Of a stretch of 56,725 nucleotides of DNA, positions 1 through 20,399 are shown piece after piece. Made by a program: the position numbers and the translations under genes. This DNA comes from Pseudomonadota bacterium. Its GTDB lineage: Bacteria; Pseudomonadota; Gammaproteobacteria; Burkholderiales; Burkholderiaceae_C. The first letter of the stretch is position 1. Each line of letters begins with the position of its first letter. The notes beneath the pieces are model-generated. The model made no database searches. It saw nothing but the letters and a program-made list of their open reading frames with translations, and was not told where the DNA came from. The stretch lies in NCBI GenBank assembly GCA_018241185.1, contig JAFEEH010000207.1:1-56725 (forward strand). Direction: 5' to 3'.

Positions 1-2
1 CC

Positions 3-104
3 CTGGTGGTGCTGGCCCGCAAGCTCGTGCGTGTGGCCTTCAGCCTGTTCAAGAACCGCACAACATTCGATCCGGCTCACCGCCAGGCGAACAAGATCGC
101 TTGA
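3..104 (+). CDS. IS110-type transposase, C-terminal end (partial)
   Basis: The last 33 codons of a gene that enters from the left edge. The residues LARKLVRVAFSLFKNR followed by FDPAH and a short basic tail resemble the extreme C-terminus of IS110/IS116-family transposases (DEDD recombinases that move circular element copies). Only the tail is visible, so the catalytic residues cannot be checked. It could be an intact element or a remnant. The family call rests on one short segment and is moderate. Confidence 0.5.
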   Translation: MVVLARKLVRVAFSLFKNRTTFDPAHRQANKIA

Positions 105-157
105 CGTGGACCATAGAACCTCAGCCCGAACGGGGGCGGGAAAGGCGAAACCCGGGC

Positions 158-1090
158 TCAATCGACCAGCGCCAGCGCCGCGTAGTCGCCCACCTGGTCG
201 GCCAGGCCGGCGCCGACGATCTGAACGCCGTCTGTCAGCGCAGGCAGCTTGCCATTCACCTGCGCCTGCAGGCGCGGCAGCAGCCAGTCGCGGTTGTGCC
301 AGAACACGCTGCCGCCCAGGCTGACGCGCTCGAGGTCGAGCGTGACGATGAGGTTGTAGAGCAGACGGCCCATCACGCGGCACAGCCCCTCGGCGATGTC
401 GAGCGCGCGCTTGTCGCCGGCCTGCACGCCGGCGAAGAGTTGCTGCGCGCTCATGCCGAAGCGGCGCGCGATCGCGTTGCCCGCCACCAGGCCCTCGACG
501 TCGCCCACGTTGCCGCAGCCGCACAGCGCGTCGTGGTTGTCGTCGTCGGCCACGAAGGTGTGGCCTGCATGGCCGGCGTTGCCCTTCTTGCCGCGCAGCG
601 AATGGCCGTCGACGCACAGGCCCACCCCGACGCCGGTGCTCCAGGTCACGTAGGCGCAGTGGTCCAGGCCCTTCAGCGCGCCCCAGCGGCGCTCGGCCTC
701 CAGCGCGGCCACGGCGTCGTTCTCGACCCGCACCTTGCCGAAGCGCTGCCGCAAAGGCGCCTCGATCACGGCGCTGGTCCAGTCGTTGGGCAAGCCACGT
801 GCCGGGCCCGCGAGCCCGCCGCAGATGTTGGGCGTGGCCAGTTCGACGGCCCCTTCGGCATCGAGGATGAAGGGGCCGGCCGCCGACACGCCGACGCCGT
901 CGATGGCATCGGGCGAAACGCCGTGCTCGGCGCAGGCGGCATCGATGAGCCGCATCACCTGCTGCGCGACGGCGTCGTTGGCGCCCTCTTTGGCAGTGGG
1001 CGCATGCTGGCGCGCCAGCAGTTCCTGGCGGCCGTCCTCGGCCAGGCTCACGGCCACCTTGGTGCCGCCGATGTCGACGCAGGCTTTCAT
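158..1090 (-). CDS. ROK-family sugar kinase
   Basis: A 310-aa protein of the ROK (repressor, ORF, kinase) family, which phosphorylates hexoses or amino sugars with ATP. The N-terminal phosphate-binding motif DIGGTK is at residues 6-11. A central TGVGVG segment and the zinc-site-like CGCGNVGDVEG follow; the family norm is CxCGxxGCxE, so the third cysteine position is Asp here. There is no N-terminal helix-turn-helix, so it is an enzyme rather than a NagC-type repressor. Substrate (glucose, fructose, N-acetylglucosamine or N-acetylmannosamine) cannot be fixed from sequence. The start ATG has GGAGG a few bases upstream. The DUF2905 gene lies upstream on the same strand. Confidence 0.85.
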   Translation of the reverse strand: MKACVDIGGTKVAVSLAEDGRQELLARQHAPTAKEGANDAVAQQVMRLIDAACAEHGVSPDAIDGVGVSAAGPFILDAEGAVELATPNICGGLAGPARGLPNDWTSAVIEAPLRQRFGKVRVENDAVAALEAERRWGALKGLDHCAYVTWSTGVGVGLCVDGHSLRGKKGNAGHAGHTFVADDDNHDALCGCGNVGDVEGLVAGNAIARRFGMSAQQLFAGVQAGDKRALDIAEGLCRVMGRLLYNLIVTLDLERVSLGGSVFWHNRDWLLPRLQAQVNGKLPALTDGVQIVGAGLADQVGDYAALALVD

Positions 1091-1109
1091 CGTGGAGGAA
1101 CGCTTTCGA

Positions 1110-1304
1110 TCAGATCCACCGCGCGATCGCCGCGGCGATCATGCTGAGCACCAGCGTGCTCGCGATGGGCAGTTGCCATTCGCGCCCGAAGGCGCGGAAT
1201 TCGAAGTCGCCCGGCAGGCGACCGAAGCCGAAGCGCCGCAGCCACGCCGTGAGCCCGCTCATGAGCACGAGCGCGAGGACGACGACGATGAGCCAGCGGA
1301 GCAT
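1110..1304 (-). CDS. DUF2905 small membrane protein
   Basis: A 64-aa protein with a hydrophobic N-terminal helix (about residues 3-20), the diagnostic GRLPGDFEF segment in the middle and a second hydrophobic helix at the C-terminus (STLVLSMIAAAIARW). This pattern matches the DUF2905 family of two-helix inner-membrane proteins, whose function is unknown. It sits between the HisN-type phosphatase and the ROK kinase on the same strand, separated by only tens of bases, so it is probably co-transcribed. Confidence 0.8.
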   Translation of the reverse strand: MLRWLIVVVLALVLMSGLTAWLRRFGFGRLPGDFEFRAFGREWQLPIASTLVLSMIAAAIARWI

Positions 1305-1339
1305 GCGACCAGTTTAGGGTGGGCCTCGCCGCCGCCGTG

Positions 1340-2101
1340 TCAGCCGGCAAGCACCGAGAGGGCCTGGCGGTGCAGTTCGGGGCTGGCCGCGGCGACCACG
1401 CGGCCGTCGGACTGCAGTCCCAGCGGCTGGCCCGCCCAGTCGGTGATGACGCCGCCCGCAGCTTCGATCAGGCCGGCCGGGCCCAGGTAGTCGTAGGGCT
1501 GCAGCCCGCTCTCGACCACGAGATCGATGCTGCCGCCGGCCAGTTGCGCGTAGCTGTAGCAGTCGCCGCCGAAGCGGCGCATGGCGCACTGGCGGCTCAG
1601 GCGGTCGAAGGCGGCCCAGTCGGCGGCGTCGAAGATGTCGGGCGAGGTGGTGAAGATGCGCGCCTCGGCCAGTTGCGTGCAGTCGCGCACGCGCACCGGC
1701 TGGCCGTTGCGCATCGCCACGCCGCCCTGGCCGATCCAGCGCTCGCCCAGCACCGGCATGTCGACCATGCCGAGCACGACGCGCCCGCCTTCCCTCACGC
1801 CGATGAGCGTGCCCCACAGGGGCGAGCCGGTGATGAAGCTGCGCGTGCCGTCGATGGGGTCGAGCACCCACACGCGCGCGGCGTCGAGCCGCTCCTGGCC
1901 ATGCTCCTCGCCATAGATGCCGTCGTCGGGCAGCTGCGCCGCGAGGATCGCGCGCATGGCCTGCTCGGCCGCGCGGTCGGCCAGCGTGACGGGGCTCTCG
2001 TCGGCCTTGGTGATGATGTCCAGCGGCTGGCGGAAGTGCGCCATCGACTGGGCGGCGGCAGCGTCGGCGAGGGCGTGGGCGGTGCGAAGGAGGTCGGTCA
2101 T
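1340..2101 (-). CDS. hisN: HisN-type histidinol-phosphatase / inositol monophosphatase family
   Basis: A 253-aa Mg2+-dependent phosphatase of the inositol monophosphatase superfamily. Metal-ligand motifs are visible: the EE pair in GIYGEEHG, DPIDGT (about residues 101-106) and, near the C-terminus, a YDYLGPAGLIEAAGG segment corresponding to the family's WD-x-AA-xx-I/L region. In bacteria lacking the HisB-type enzyme this subgroup hydrolyses L-histidinol phosphate in histidine synthesis. Closely similar members dephosphorylate inositol phosphate or PAP, so the substrate is an inference. No his genes lie nearby. Confidence 0.78.
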   Translation of the reverse strand: MTDLLRTAHALADAAAAQSMAHFRQPLDIITKADESPVTLADRAAEQAMRAILAAQLPDDGIYGEEHGQERLDAARVWVLDPIDGTRSFITGSPLWGTLIGVREGGRVVLGMVDMPVLGERWIGQGGVAMRNGQPVRVRDCTQLAEARIFTTSPDIFDAADWAAFDRLSRQCAMRRFGGDCYSYAQLAGGSIDLVVESGLQPYDYLGPAGLIEAAGGVITDWAGQPLGLQSDGRVVAAASPELHRQALSVLAG

Positions 2102-2144
2102 GGCAGGACTCGAAGCAAGAAGGGGGGCGCGGCGGGATGTGCGC

Positions 2145-3281
2145 TCAAAGGGTGTGGCTGCGGTCGCCTTCGCGAAAGCCCAGCGCGTCCCACGGCGGGC
2201 TGCCGGCGGCCGCGAAGCCGATCACCTTGAACAACTCGCCCATCTCGTGTTCATGGATCAAATGGGCCGCCAGCGCCCGCTGGGCGGGCGCGGCCTGCTC
2301 CATTTTCGATAGCAAACCGGCGTTGATGAGGAAACGCGCCTGGCTGGTGTAGCCCAGCACGTGCAGGCCGGCGTCCTGGCCCGCGAGGGCGATGCCGGTG
2401 AAGTCGACGTGCGCGGTGATGTCCTTGTCGCCCACGGCGCTGAGCGGGTCGCTGTCGGCCTGGTGGCCCTGGTGGCACATCACGGTGCCCATGTGGCGCT
2501 GCGGGTGGTAGTACTCCGCTTCCGGGAATCCGTAGTCGAAGAGGAAGACGGCGCCGCGCTGCAGCCGCTCGGCCAGCGTGCCGATCCAGGCCCTGGCCTG
2601 CGGATGGACCTCGGTGAGGTAGTCGTGATCGCTCTCGATCTCGACCGGCGGGCGCAGTTCGGTGGGCCAGTCGATCCAGGCCAACGGCCCCTCGGGCGTG
2701 CGGTAGACGCCGCGCTCGTGCCAGCGGCCGTCCTTGCGCACCAGCAGCTTGACCGGCATGGCGTCGAGCACCTCGTTGCCGACGACCACGCCCTCGAAGC
2801 GCTCGGGCAGCTGGTCGGCCCACTGCACCTTGTCGCCCCAGGCGGCCAGGGCCTCCTGCTGTCGCGCGCGCAGGCTGCCCGACAGGTCGACGATGGTGTA
2901 GCGCTGCACCGCCTGTCCCATGGACGCGAGCGTTTCCAGCAACTGCGCCGCGAGCGCGCCCGAGCCGGCGCCGAACTCCCAGACCTCCTGCGTGCCGGTC
3001 TTCGCCAAGGCTTCGCCTACCTGCGCGGCCACGGTCCGGCCGAAGAGCGGCGTCAGTTCGGGCGCCGTCACGAAGTCGCTGCCCGAGGCGGGCATGTGGC
3101 CGAACTTGCGGCTGCCGTGGGCGTAGTAGCCGGCACCGGGCGCGTACAGGGCCAGCGCCATGAACTGGTCGAAGGGCAGCCAGCCGCCGGCGCGCGCGAG
3201 GGCGGCGTCGATAATCCGGGCCATCCGGTCCGAAGGGCTGGCCGAGGGGGAGGCGCTCGACGCGCCGGGCTCCTGGGTCAT
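2145..3281 (-). CDS. MidA/NDUFAF7-like SAM-dependent methyltransferase (DUF185)
   Basis: A 378-aa protein of the DUF185 family, whose mitochondrial relative NDUFAF7 methylates an arginine of complex I. The family start LPFDQFMALALYAPGAGYY and the SAM-binding EFGAGSGALA are clear. The reading frame stays open further upstream, but the ATG at 3279-3281 is chosen because upstream codons run antisense through the divergent folM gene. The 20-residue N-terminal extension (ASSASPSASPSD) is low complexity and shares a 16-nt stretch, in the same frame, with the insert in dtd. The bacterial substrate is not known from this sequence. Confidence 0.85.
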   Translation of the reverse strand: MTQEPGASSASPSASPSDRMARIIDAALARAGGWLPFDQFMALALYAPGAGYYAHGSRKFGHMPASGSDFVTAPELTPLFGRTVAAQVGEALAKTGTQEVWEFGAGSGALAAQLLETLASMGQAVQRYTIVDLSGSLRARQQEALAAWGDKVQWADQLPERFEGVVVGNEVLDAMPVKLLVRKDGRWHERGVYRTPEGPLAWIDWPTELRPPVEIESDHDYLTEVHPQARAWIGTLAERLQRGAVFLFDYGFPEAEYYHPQRHMGTVMCHQGHQADSDPLSAVGDKDITAHVDFTGIALAGQDAGLHVLGYTSQARFLINAGLLSKMEQAAPAQRALAAHLIHEHEMGELFKVIGFAAAGSPPWDALGFREGDRSHTL

Positions 3282-3318
3282 GCGGCCATTATCGAGACCG
3301 GCCCAGCCCCTGCCTGCC

Positions 3319-4122
3319 ATGCCCGCCACGCCCGCCACCGATCCCCAGCGCCCGGCCGTCCTCGTGACGGGCGGGGCGCGGCGCCTGGGCGCCGCGGTCT
3401 GCGAGGCCTTCGCGCGCGCCGGCTGGCAGGTGTGGTGCCAGTACCGCGCCTCGGCCGCCGAGGCGCACGCGCTGGTCGAGCGGCTGCGTGCCGAAGGGCT
3501 GGCCGTGCAGGCCGTGGCGGGCGACATCACGCACGAGGCCGGCCGCCGCGCTCTGATGGCCGAGGTGACGGCCGGCGCACCGCTGACCTGCGTGGTCAAC
3601 AACGCCTCGTCCTTCGAGCCCGACACCGGCGCCGACTTCGAGGCCGACGCGGCGCTGCGGCAGATCGGCGTCAACCTGATCGCGCCGCTGGACTTCGCGC
3701 GGCTGCTGGGCGCTCAGTCCGGCCAGCACGAATGCAGTGCGATCCACGTGCTGGACCAGAAGGTCCACAACCTCAACCCCGACTACTTCTCGTACACCGT
3801 GTCCAAGCTGGCGCTGGAGCGCGCCGTGGCGCTGCAGGCCCAGTCGCTGGCGCCGCGCGTGCGGGTGTGCGGCGTGGCGCCGGGCATCCTGTACGTGAGC
3901 GGGCCGCAGGGGCAGGCCAACTTCGAGCGGGCCGCCCGCGCCAACCTGCTGCGCCGGCCGATCGACCCGGCCGACGTGGCCAAGACCTGCGTGTTCCTCG
4001 CAGAGACCCCCAGCCTCACCGGCACGACGGTGAACGTCGACAATGGCCAGCACCTCGTGCCGCTGCCGCGCGACATCATGTTCGTCGTCGACGAGCTGCT
4101 CAAGAAGCCTTCCACTCCATGA
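3319..4122 (+). CDS. folM: SDR-family pteridine/dihydromonapterin reductase (FolM-like)
   Basis: A 267-aa short-chain dehydrogenase. The N-terminal nucleotide motif is TGGARRLG; the arginine at that position (TGxxxRxG) is typical of NADPH-dependent pteridine reductases of the FolM/PTR1 type. The catalytic tyrosine and lysine are in YTVSK, preceded by NNASSF. The stop overlaps the folB start (ATGA), which ties it to pterin metabolism, where it would reduce dihydromonapterin or dihydrofolate. Start chosen at the ATG before PATPATDP; the open frame upstream is antisense to the MidA-like gene. Confidence 0.8.
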   Translation: MPATPATDPQRPAVLVTGGARRLGAAVCEAFARAGWQVWCQYRASAAEAHALVERLRAEGLAVQAVAGDITHEAGRRALMAEVTAGAPLTCVVNNASSFEPDTGADFEADAALRQIGVNLIAPLDFARLLGAQSGQHECSAIHVLDQKVHNLNPDYFSYTVSKLALERAVALQAQSLAPRVRVCGVAPGILYVSGPQGQANFERAARANLLRRPIDPADVAKTCVFLAETPSLTGTTVNVDNGQHLVPLPRDIMFVVDELLKKPSTP

Positions 4123-4502
4123 CTGCCCTCGACCCCCTCCTGACGAGCTGCCGCCGCGTGTTCCTGCGCAACTACGAGGTGTGGATCAACATCGGCGTGC
4201 ACGAGTTCGAGAAGCGCGCCGAGCAGCGCGTGATCATCAACGTCGACCTGTACGTGCCGCTGGCCGTGTCGACGCCCCGAGCCGACGAGCTGGACGAGGT
4301 GGTCGACTACGACTTCATCCGCCGCACCGTGGCGCAGCGCCTGTCCAAGGGCCACATCCACCTGCAGGAGACGCTGTGCGACGACCTGCTGGCGCAGATG
4401 CTGGCGCACCCGAAGGTGCAGGCCGCGCGGGTGTCGACGGCCAAGCCCGACGTGTACCCTGATTGCGACGCGGTGGGCGTCGAGGTGTTTGGAGCGAAGT
4501 GA
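4119..4502 (+). CDS. folB: Dihydroneopterin aldolase
   Basis: A 127-aa FolB, which cleaves 7,8-dihydroneopterin to 6-hydroxymethyl-dihydropterin and glycolaldehyde in folate synthesis. It shows the family hallmark of a short N-terminal strand, then [23 protein letters not shown] in the middle and the C-terminal [16 protein letters not shown]. It starts inside the folM stop codon and ends one base before ttcA begins, so the three are one transcription unit. Confidence 0.92.
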   Translation: MTALDPLLTSCRRVFLRNYEVWINIGVHEFEKRAEQRVIINVDLYVPLAVSTPRADELDEVVDYDFIRRTVAQRLSKGHIHLQETLCDDLLAQMLAHPKVQAARVSTAKPDVYPDCDAVGVEVFGAK

Positions 4503-4503
4503 C

Positions 4504-5439
4504 ATGAGCGCCGTGTGGACCGAAGAAGCCGAAGCGACGGCCGCGCCGAACGCGAAGATCGAGCGCGAGACGCACAAGCTCGAGAAGCGCCTGTGCCGCG
4601 AGGTCGGCCGCGCCATCGGTGACTACAACATGATCGAGGACGGCGACAAGGTCATGGTGTGCGTCTCGGGCGGCAAGGACAGCTACGGCCTGCTCGACAT
4701 CCTCCTCAAGCTCAAGGCACGCGCTCCGATCCACTTCGATCTGGTGGCCGTGAACCTCGACCAGAAGCAGCCGGGCTTCCCCGAGGAGGTGCTGCCCGCC
4801 TACCTGAAGCAGCTGGGCGTGCCCTTCCACATCGAGGAGCAGGACACCTACAGCATCGTCAAGCGCGTGATTCCCGAGGGCAAGACGACCTGCGGCCTGT
4901 GCTCGCGCCTGCGCCGCGGCATCCTTTACCGCGTGGCCGACGAGCTGGGCGCCACCAAGGTCGCGCTGGGCCACCACCGCGACGACATGCTGCAGACCTT
5001 CTTCCTCAACATGTTCTTCGCGGCCAAGCTCAAGTCGATGCCGCCGAAGCTGGTGAGCGACGACGGCCGGCACGTGGTGATCCGACCGCTGGCCTATGTC
5101 GCCGAGAAGGACCTGATCCGCTGGGCGCAGCACCGCCAGTTCCCGATCATTCCCTGCACGCTGTGCGGCAGCCAGGAGAACCTGCAGCGCAAGCAGGTCG
5201 GCGAGATGCTGCGCGAATGGGAGAAGAAGTTTCCCGGCCGCATCGAGAACATGTTCAGCGCGCTGCAGAACGTGGCGCCCTCCCACCTGCTGGACGGAAC
5301 GCTGCACGACTTCAAGGGTCTGAAGGCGACCGGCGTGGCCGACGAAGACGGCGACAAGGCCTTCGACCCGCCGGAGTTGCCGCCCCTGGCGCCGTCGTCC
5401 TCGATGGCGGCTCTGCAAGTGGTGCGGATTTCCAGCTGA
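4504..5439 (+). CDS. ttcA: tRNA 2-thiocytidine(32) synthetase TtcA
   Basis: A 311-aa PP-loop ATPase that thiolates cytidine 32 of certain tRNAs using an iron-sulfur cluster. The PP-loop SGGKDS is at about residues 54-59. The cluster cysteines are in the CGLC pair and in the later IPCTLCGSQ. The conserved [18 protein letters not shown] is present. The last 30 residues (acidic and proline-rich) extend past the usual core. It follows folB by one base. Confidence 0.95.
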   Translation: MSAVWTEEAEATAAPNAKIERETHKLEKRLCREVGRAIGDYNMIEDGDKVMVCVSGGKDSYGLLDILLKLKARAPIHFDLVAVNLDQKQPGFPEEVLPAYLKQLGVPFHIEEQDTYSIVKRVIPEGKTTCGLCSRLRRGILYRVADELGATKVALGHHRDDMLQTFFLNMFFAAKLKSMPPKLVSDDGRHVVIRPLAYVAEKDLIRWAQHRQFPIIPCTLCGSQENLQRKQVGEMLREWEKKFPGRIENMFSALQNVAPSHLLDGTLHDFKGLKATGVADEDGDKAFDPPELPPLAPSSSMAALQVVRISS

Positions 5440-5500
5440 CCGGCCTGCCGCCTGCCGCGGCGAGGGGCCGGATTTCAGGCGATTTGTGCCTGGAGGCCTT

Positions 5501-6160
5501 ATGCGACGTGCGCTAAGCGCTCCTTTTTTGATAGCAACTTCCCTGGCCCTGGCGGGCTGCGCGACGTCGTGGACGGTCGACAGCCAGGTCCGCAGCTTCT
5601 CCCGATTGGGCGCCCTGCCGCCCGAACCCACCTACCGCTTCGATCGCCTGCCCTCGCAGCAGGCCCAAAGCGCGGCGCAGGACGAGGTGGAGGCGATGGC
5701 TGCGCCCGCCCTGGCGGCGGTTGGCCTCCGGCGGGACGATGCCCAGCCGCGCTATGCCGTCCAGGTGACGGCCCGGGTCGCGCCCGAGCTGTCGCCCTGG
5801 GCCGACCCCTGGATGGGGCCGGGCTGGGGCCCGGGCTGGGGCGGCGGCCTGGGTTATGGCCGCGGCTGGCGCGGCGCCGCGTGGTACGGCGGCTGGGGGT
5901 GGGGTCCCGGCTTCGGCCCGCCGGCCGATCCCTGGTACGGCCGGGAGGTCAGCGTGGTGATGCGCGAGCTGCCGTCGAACCAGGTGGTCTACGAGACCCG
6001 GGCCCGACATGACGGGCCCTACAGCGACAGCCGCGCGGTGCTGCCGGTGATGTTCCAGGCGGCGATGCAGGGTTTTCCAGCGCCGCCCGCGGGCGAGCGG
6101 CGGGTGGACATCACGCTGCCACCCAAGGGCACGCGGGCCGCCGCCGCGGCCCCGCGTTGA
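5501..6160 (+). CDS. DUF4136 lipoprotein
   Basis: A 219-aa predicted outer-membrane lipoprotein. The signal peptide ends in a lipobox (LALAGC, Cys at residue 20). A DUF4136-like body follows (FDRLPSQQAQ near residue 50, conserved REVSVVMRELPSNQVVYETRA after the middle). A Gly/Trp/Tyr-rich spacer (residues about 107-145) is typical of this family. GGAGG lies 5 bases before the ATG. The signal-peptide DNA resembles the dispersed ~60-bp repeat, read in the same frame as two other genic copies. Function is unknown. Confidence 0.8.
   Translation: MRRALSAPFLIATSLALAGCATSWTVDSQVRSFSRLGALPPEPTYRFDRLPSQQAQSAAQDEVEAMAAPALAAVGLRRDDAQPRYAVQVTARVAPELSPWADPWMGPGWGPGWGGGLGYGRGWRGAAWYGGWGWGPGFGPPADPWYGREVSVVMRELPSNQVVYETRARHDGPYSDSRAVLPVMFQAAMQGFPAPPAGERRVDITLPPKGTRAAAAAPR
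5515..5557 (+). repeat. Dispersed ATAGCTGC repeat, partial copy 1 (coding)
   Basis: Encodes APFLIATSLALAG of the DUF4136 signal peptide. It matches the left half of the repeat (GCTC, T-run, GATAGC, then TGGC and GCGGGC) but the middle has diverged, so homology is probable rather than certain. Confidence 0.4.
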
Positions 6161-6218
6161 GTGCGAGCGGCATGCCGCGGCGCAGCATGATCGCGATGGT
6201 CTTCCTAGAATCGACCGG

Positions 6219-6863
6219 ATGGAAGCCACCCGCCTGATCGCCGTGCGCCATGGCGAAACCGCCTGGAACGCCGACACGCGCATCCAGGGCCACATCGACA
6301 TCCCGCTCAACGACACGGGCCTGTGGCAGGCGGCGCGCGCCGGCGAGGCGCTGGCCGACGAGACGGTGGGCGCCATCTACGCCAGCGACCTGCAACGGGC
6401 CTGGCAGACGGCCCAGGCCATTGCGCAGGCCCAGACGAAACCCTTGGAGGTGGTGGCCGACCCGCGCCTGCGCGAGCGCGCCTTCGGCAGCTTCGAGGGC
6501 CGGACCTTCGCCGGCATCGAAGCCGAAACCCCCGAGGATGCCCGCCGCTGGCGCCAACGCGACCCGCACTTCGCGCCTGCCGGCGGGGAGAACCTGGTCG
6601 ACTTCCGACAGCGCATCACCGCCGCCGCCGCCGACATCGCGGCGCGGCACCCCGGCGAGCTGGTGGTGCTGGTCGCGCACGGCGGCGTCATGGATGTCCT
6701 GTACCGCGCGGCCACCGGGCAGGAGATCCAGGCCCCACGGACCTGGGCACTCGGCAACGCCGCCATCAACCGTTTGCTCTGGACGCCGCAGGGCTTTTCG
6801 CTCGTGGGCTGGGGTGACGTGGGGCATCTGACCGACGGCCTGCTCGACGAGACCAGCGCCTGA
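6219..6863 (+). CDS. Histidine phosphatase family protein (phosphoglycerate mutase-like)
   Basis: A 214-aa histidine phosphatase. The catalytic RHGETAWN is at residues 9-16, SDLQRAWQTA carries the second conserved arginine, RERAFGSFEG the glutamate, and LVAHGG the second histidine. Members labelled GpmB or CobC have this architecture and act on small phosphorylated metabolites. Cofactor-independent phosphatase activity is more likely than true mutase activity, but the substrate cannot be deduced. No cobalamin genes are adjacent. Confidence 0.85.
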   Translation: MEATRLIAVRHGETAWNADTRIQGHIDIPLNDTGLWQAARAGEALADETVGAIYASDLQRAWQTAQAIAQAQTKPLEVVADPRLRERAFGSFEGRTFAGIEAETPEDARRWRQRDPHFAPAGGENLVDFRQRITAAAADIAARHPGELVVLVAHGGVMDVLYRAATGQEIQAPRTWALGNAAINRLLWTPQGFSLVGWGDVGHLTDGLLDETSA

Positions 6864-7273
6864 GCGCGCACGCGGCGTCCCGCGATCGACCTTGTTGCTG
6901 CAGTGCAGCAACCCCTGAGGCAGATTTGTAACGTCTCGGACGGTTTTTTGCGCGTCGAAAGTCCACACTTCGTCTACAAAACTCAGTGTTTAGTATTCAT
7001 TTCTTACAGATTTGCGCGCACAATGTGTCCTGACGGGGGCGGTCTGTGAACTTGTCAACACGAAGTGCGCAACCAGTTGCGACGCTGCGTGACAAATTCT
7101 TCGAACGACATATGCCTTTGCTTTGAGCCTCTGGCTGATGGCGCGGCTGTGCAAAACACCGAAGATCGCTCAAAAATGAGTCCTTTGTTATTACAAAATT
7201 CGGACAAAGGCGGAAGGAATGACGACATCGGCAGGCTGGCCTGCTGATCGATAGACGCGAAGGGGCACAGCGG
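6864..7273 (+). promoter_or_regulatory. Leader region of the NRPS-PKS operon
   Basis: A 410-bp gene-free stretch, clearly more AT-rich than its surroundings, ahead of the biosynthetic operon. It contains a possible -10 (TAGTAT near 6993), a 52-bp imperfect dyad (7048-7099) and a short inverted repeat CCTTTGT/ACAAAGG (7182-7188 and 7204-7210). No open frame here looks coding. No regulator gene is adjacent, so control is probably by a distant factor. The promoter position is only a guess. Confidence 0.45.
7048..7099. repeat. 52-bp imperfect dyad upstream of the NRPS-PKS operon
   Basis: The left arm begins GAACTTGTCA (7048-7057) and the right arm ends TGACAAATTC (7090-7099); nine of ten outer bases pair. 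At the centre CGCAAC-CA-GTTGCG (7068-7081) is a perfect 6-bp inverted repeat. No T-run follows, so it looks more like an operator or a leader RNA hairpin than a terminator. Confidence 0.55.
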
Positions 7274-19677
<12,404 letters not shown>

Positions 19678-19679
19678 CG

Positions 19680-20399
19680 GTGACCACAGCACAGCGTCTG
19701 CCCGATCCCTGGCAAGGGTGTGCCCTGTGGCGCATCGACCTGGGCGTCGCGGCCGCGCCTTCGGAGCTGGCCAGCCTCGATGCGCAGGAGCGCGCACGCG
19801 CGGCGCGCTTCGTCTTCGACGACGACCGCCGCCGCTACCAGGCCGCACACGCCGCGATGCGTGCGCTGCTCGCGCAGGCGGCGGGCCTGGGCGAGCCGTC
19901 CATGCTGCGCTTCGTGCACAACGACTTCGGCAAGCCGTCGCTGGCCGACGCACCCGGCTGCCATTTCAGCTTGAGCCACAGCGGCGATGCGGCGCTGCTG
20001 GCCATCGATGCCCACGCCCCTGTGGGCGTGGACGTCGAGATCGAGCGCGCGATGGACGACATCGACGCCATGGCGCAGGCCCACTTTACCCACGCCGAAC
20101 GGGGCGCACTGCAGAACGCCGACCATGGAGCCCGTGCCAGCGTTTTTCTGCGCACCTGGACGCGCAAGGAAGCCTGCCTCAAGGCCATCGGCACGGGCCT
20201 GAGCGTCGATCCGCGGCAGCTCGAGACGGCCCGCGTCGACTCACCCGACGAGGCATGGCTCGACGACGCCACCCACGGCGCACGGGCCCTGTCCCTGCGG
20301 TCGGGCCGGCTGGCACCGGACCTGCTGTACTCGGTGGCGAGCACGCGGGCGCTGCGCCCGGCACGAGGGGTGTCCCGCCCGGCGGAGGCCTTCGCATGA
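19680..20399 (+). CDS. Sfp-type 4'-phosphopantetheinyl transferase
   Basis: A protein of about 239 aa that attaches phosphopantetheine to the carrier-domain serines of the synthases upstream. Motifs are typical: FSLSHSGD, the Mg-binding VGVDVEIE and WTRKEACLKAIG. No ATG is available. The GTG at 19680 or the TTG at 19674, which overlaps the upstream TGA, are both possible; GTG was chosen for its spacing from GGGACGG. The stop overlaps the ATG of the next gene. Its position inside the operon makes the synthases its natural partners. Confidence 0.9.
   Translation: MTTAQRLPDPWQGCALWRIDLGVAAAPSELASLDAQERARAARFVFDDDRRRYQAAHAAMRALLAQAAGLGEPSMLRFVHNDFGKPSLADAPGCHFSLSHSGDAALLAIDAHAPVGVDVEIERAMDDIDAMAQAHFTHAERGALQNADHGARASVFLRTWTRKEACLKAIGTGLSVDPRQLETARVDSPDEAWLDDATHGARALSLRSGRLAPDLLYSVASTRALRPARGVSRPAEAFA

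Noticed and set aside
7182-7210. CCTTTGT/ACAAAGG pair as a lux-box type operator
   Set aside because: Spacing and sequence do not fit the 20-bp LuxR-type box, and no LuxI/LuxR genes are nearby; left as an unassigned inverted repeat.
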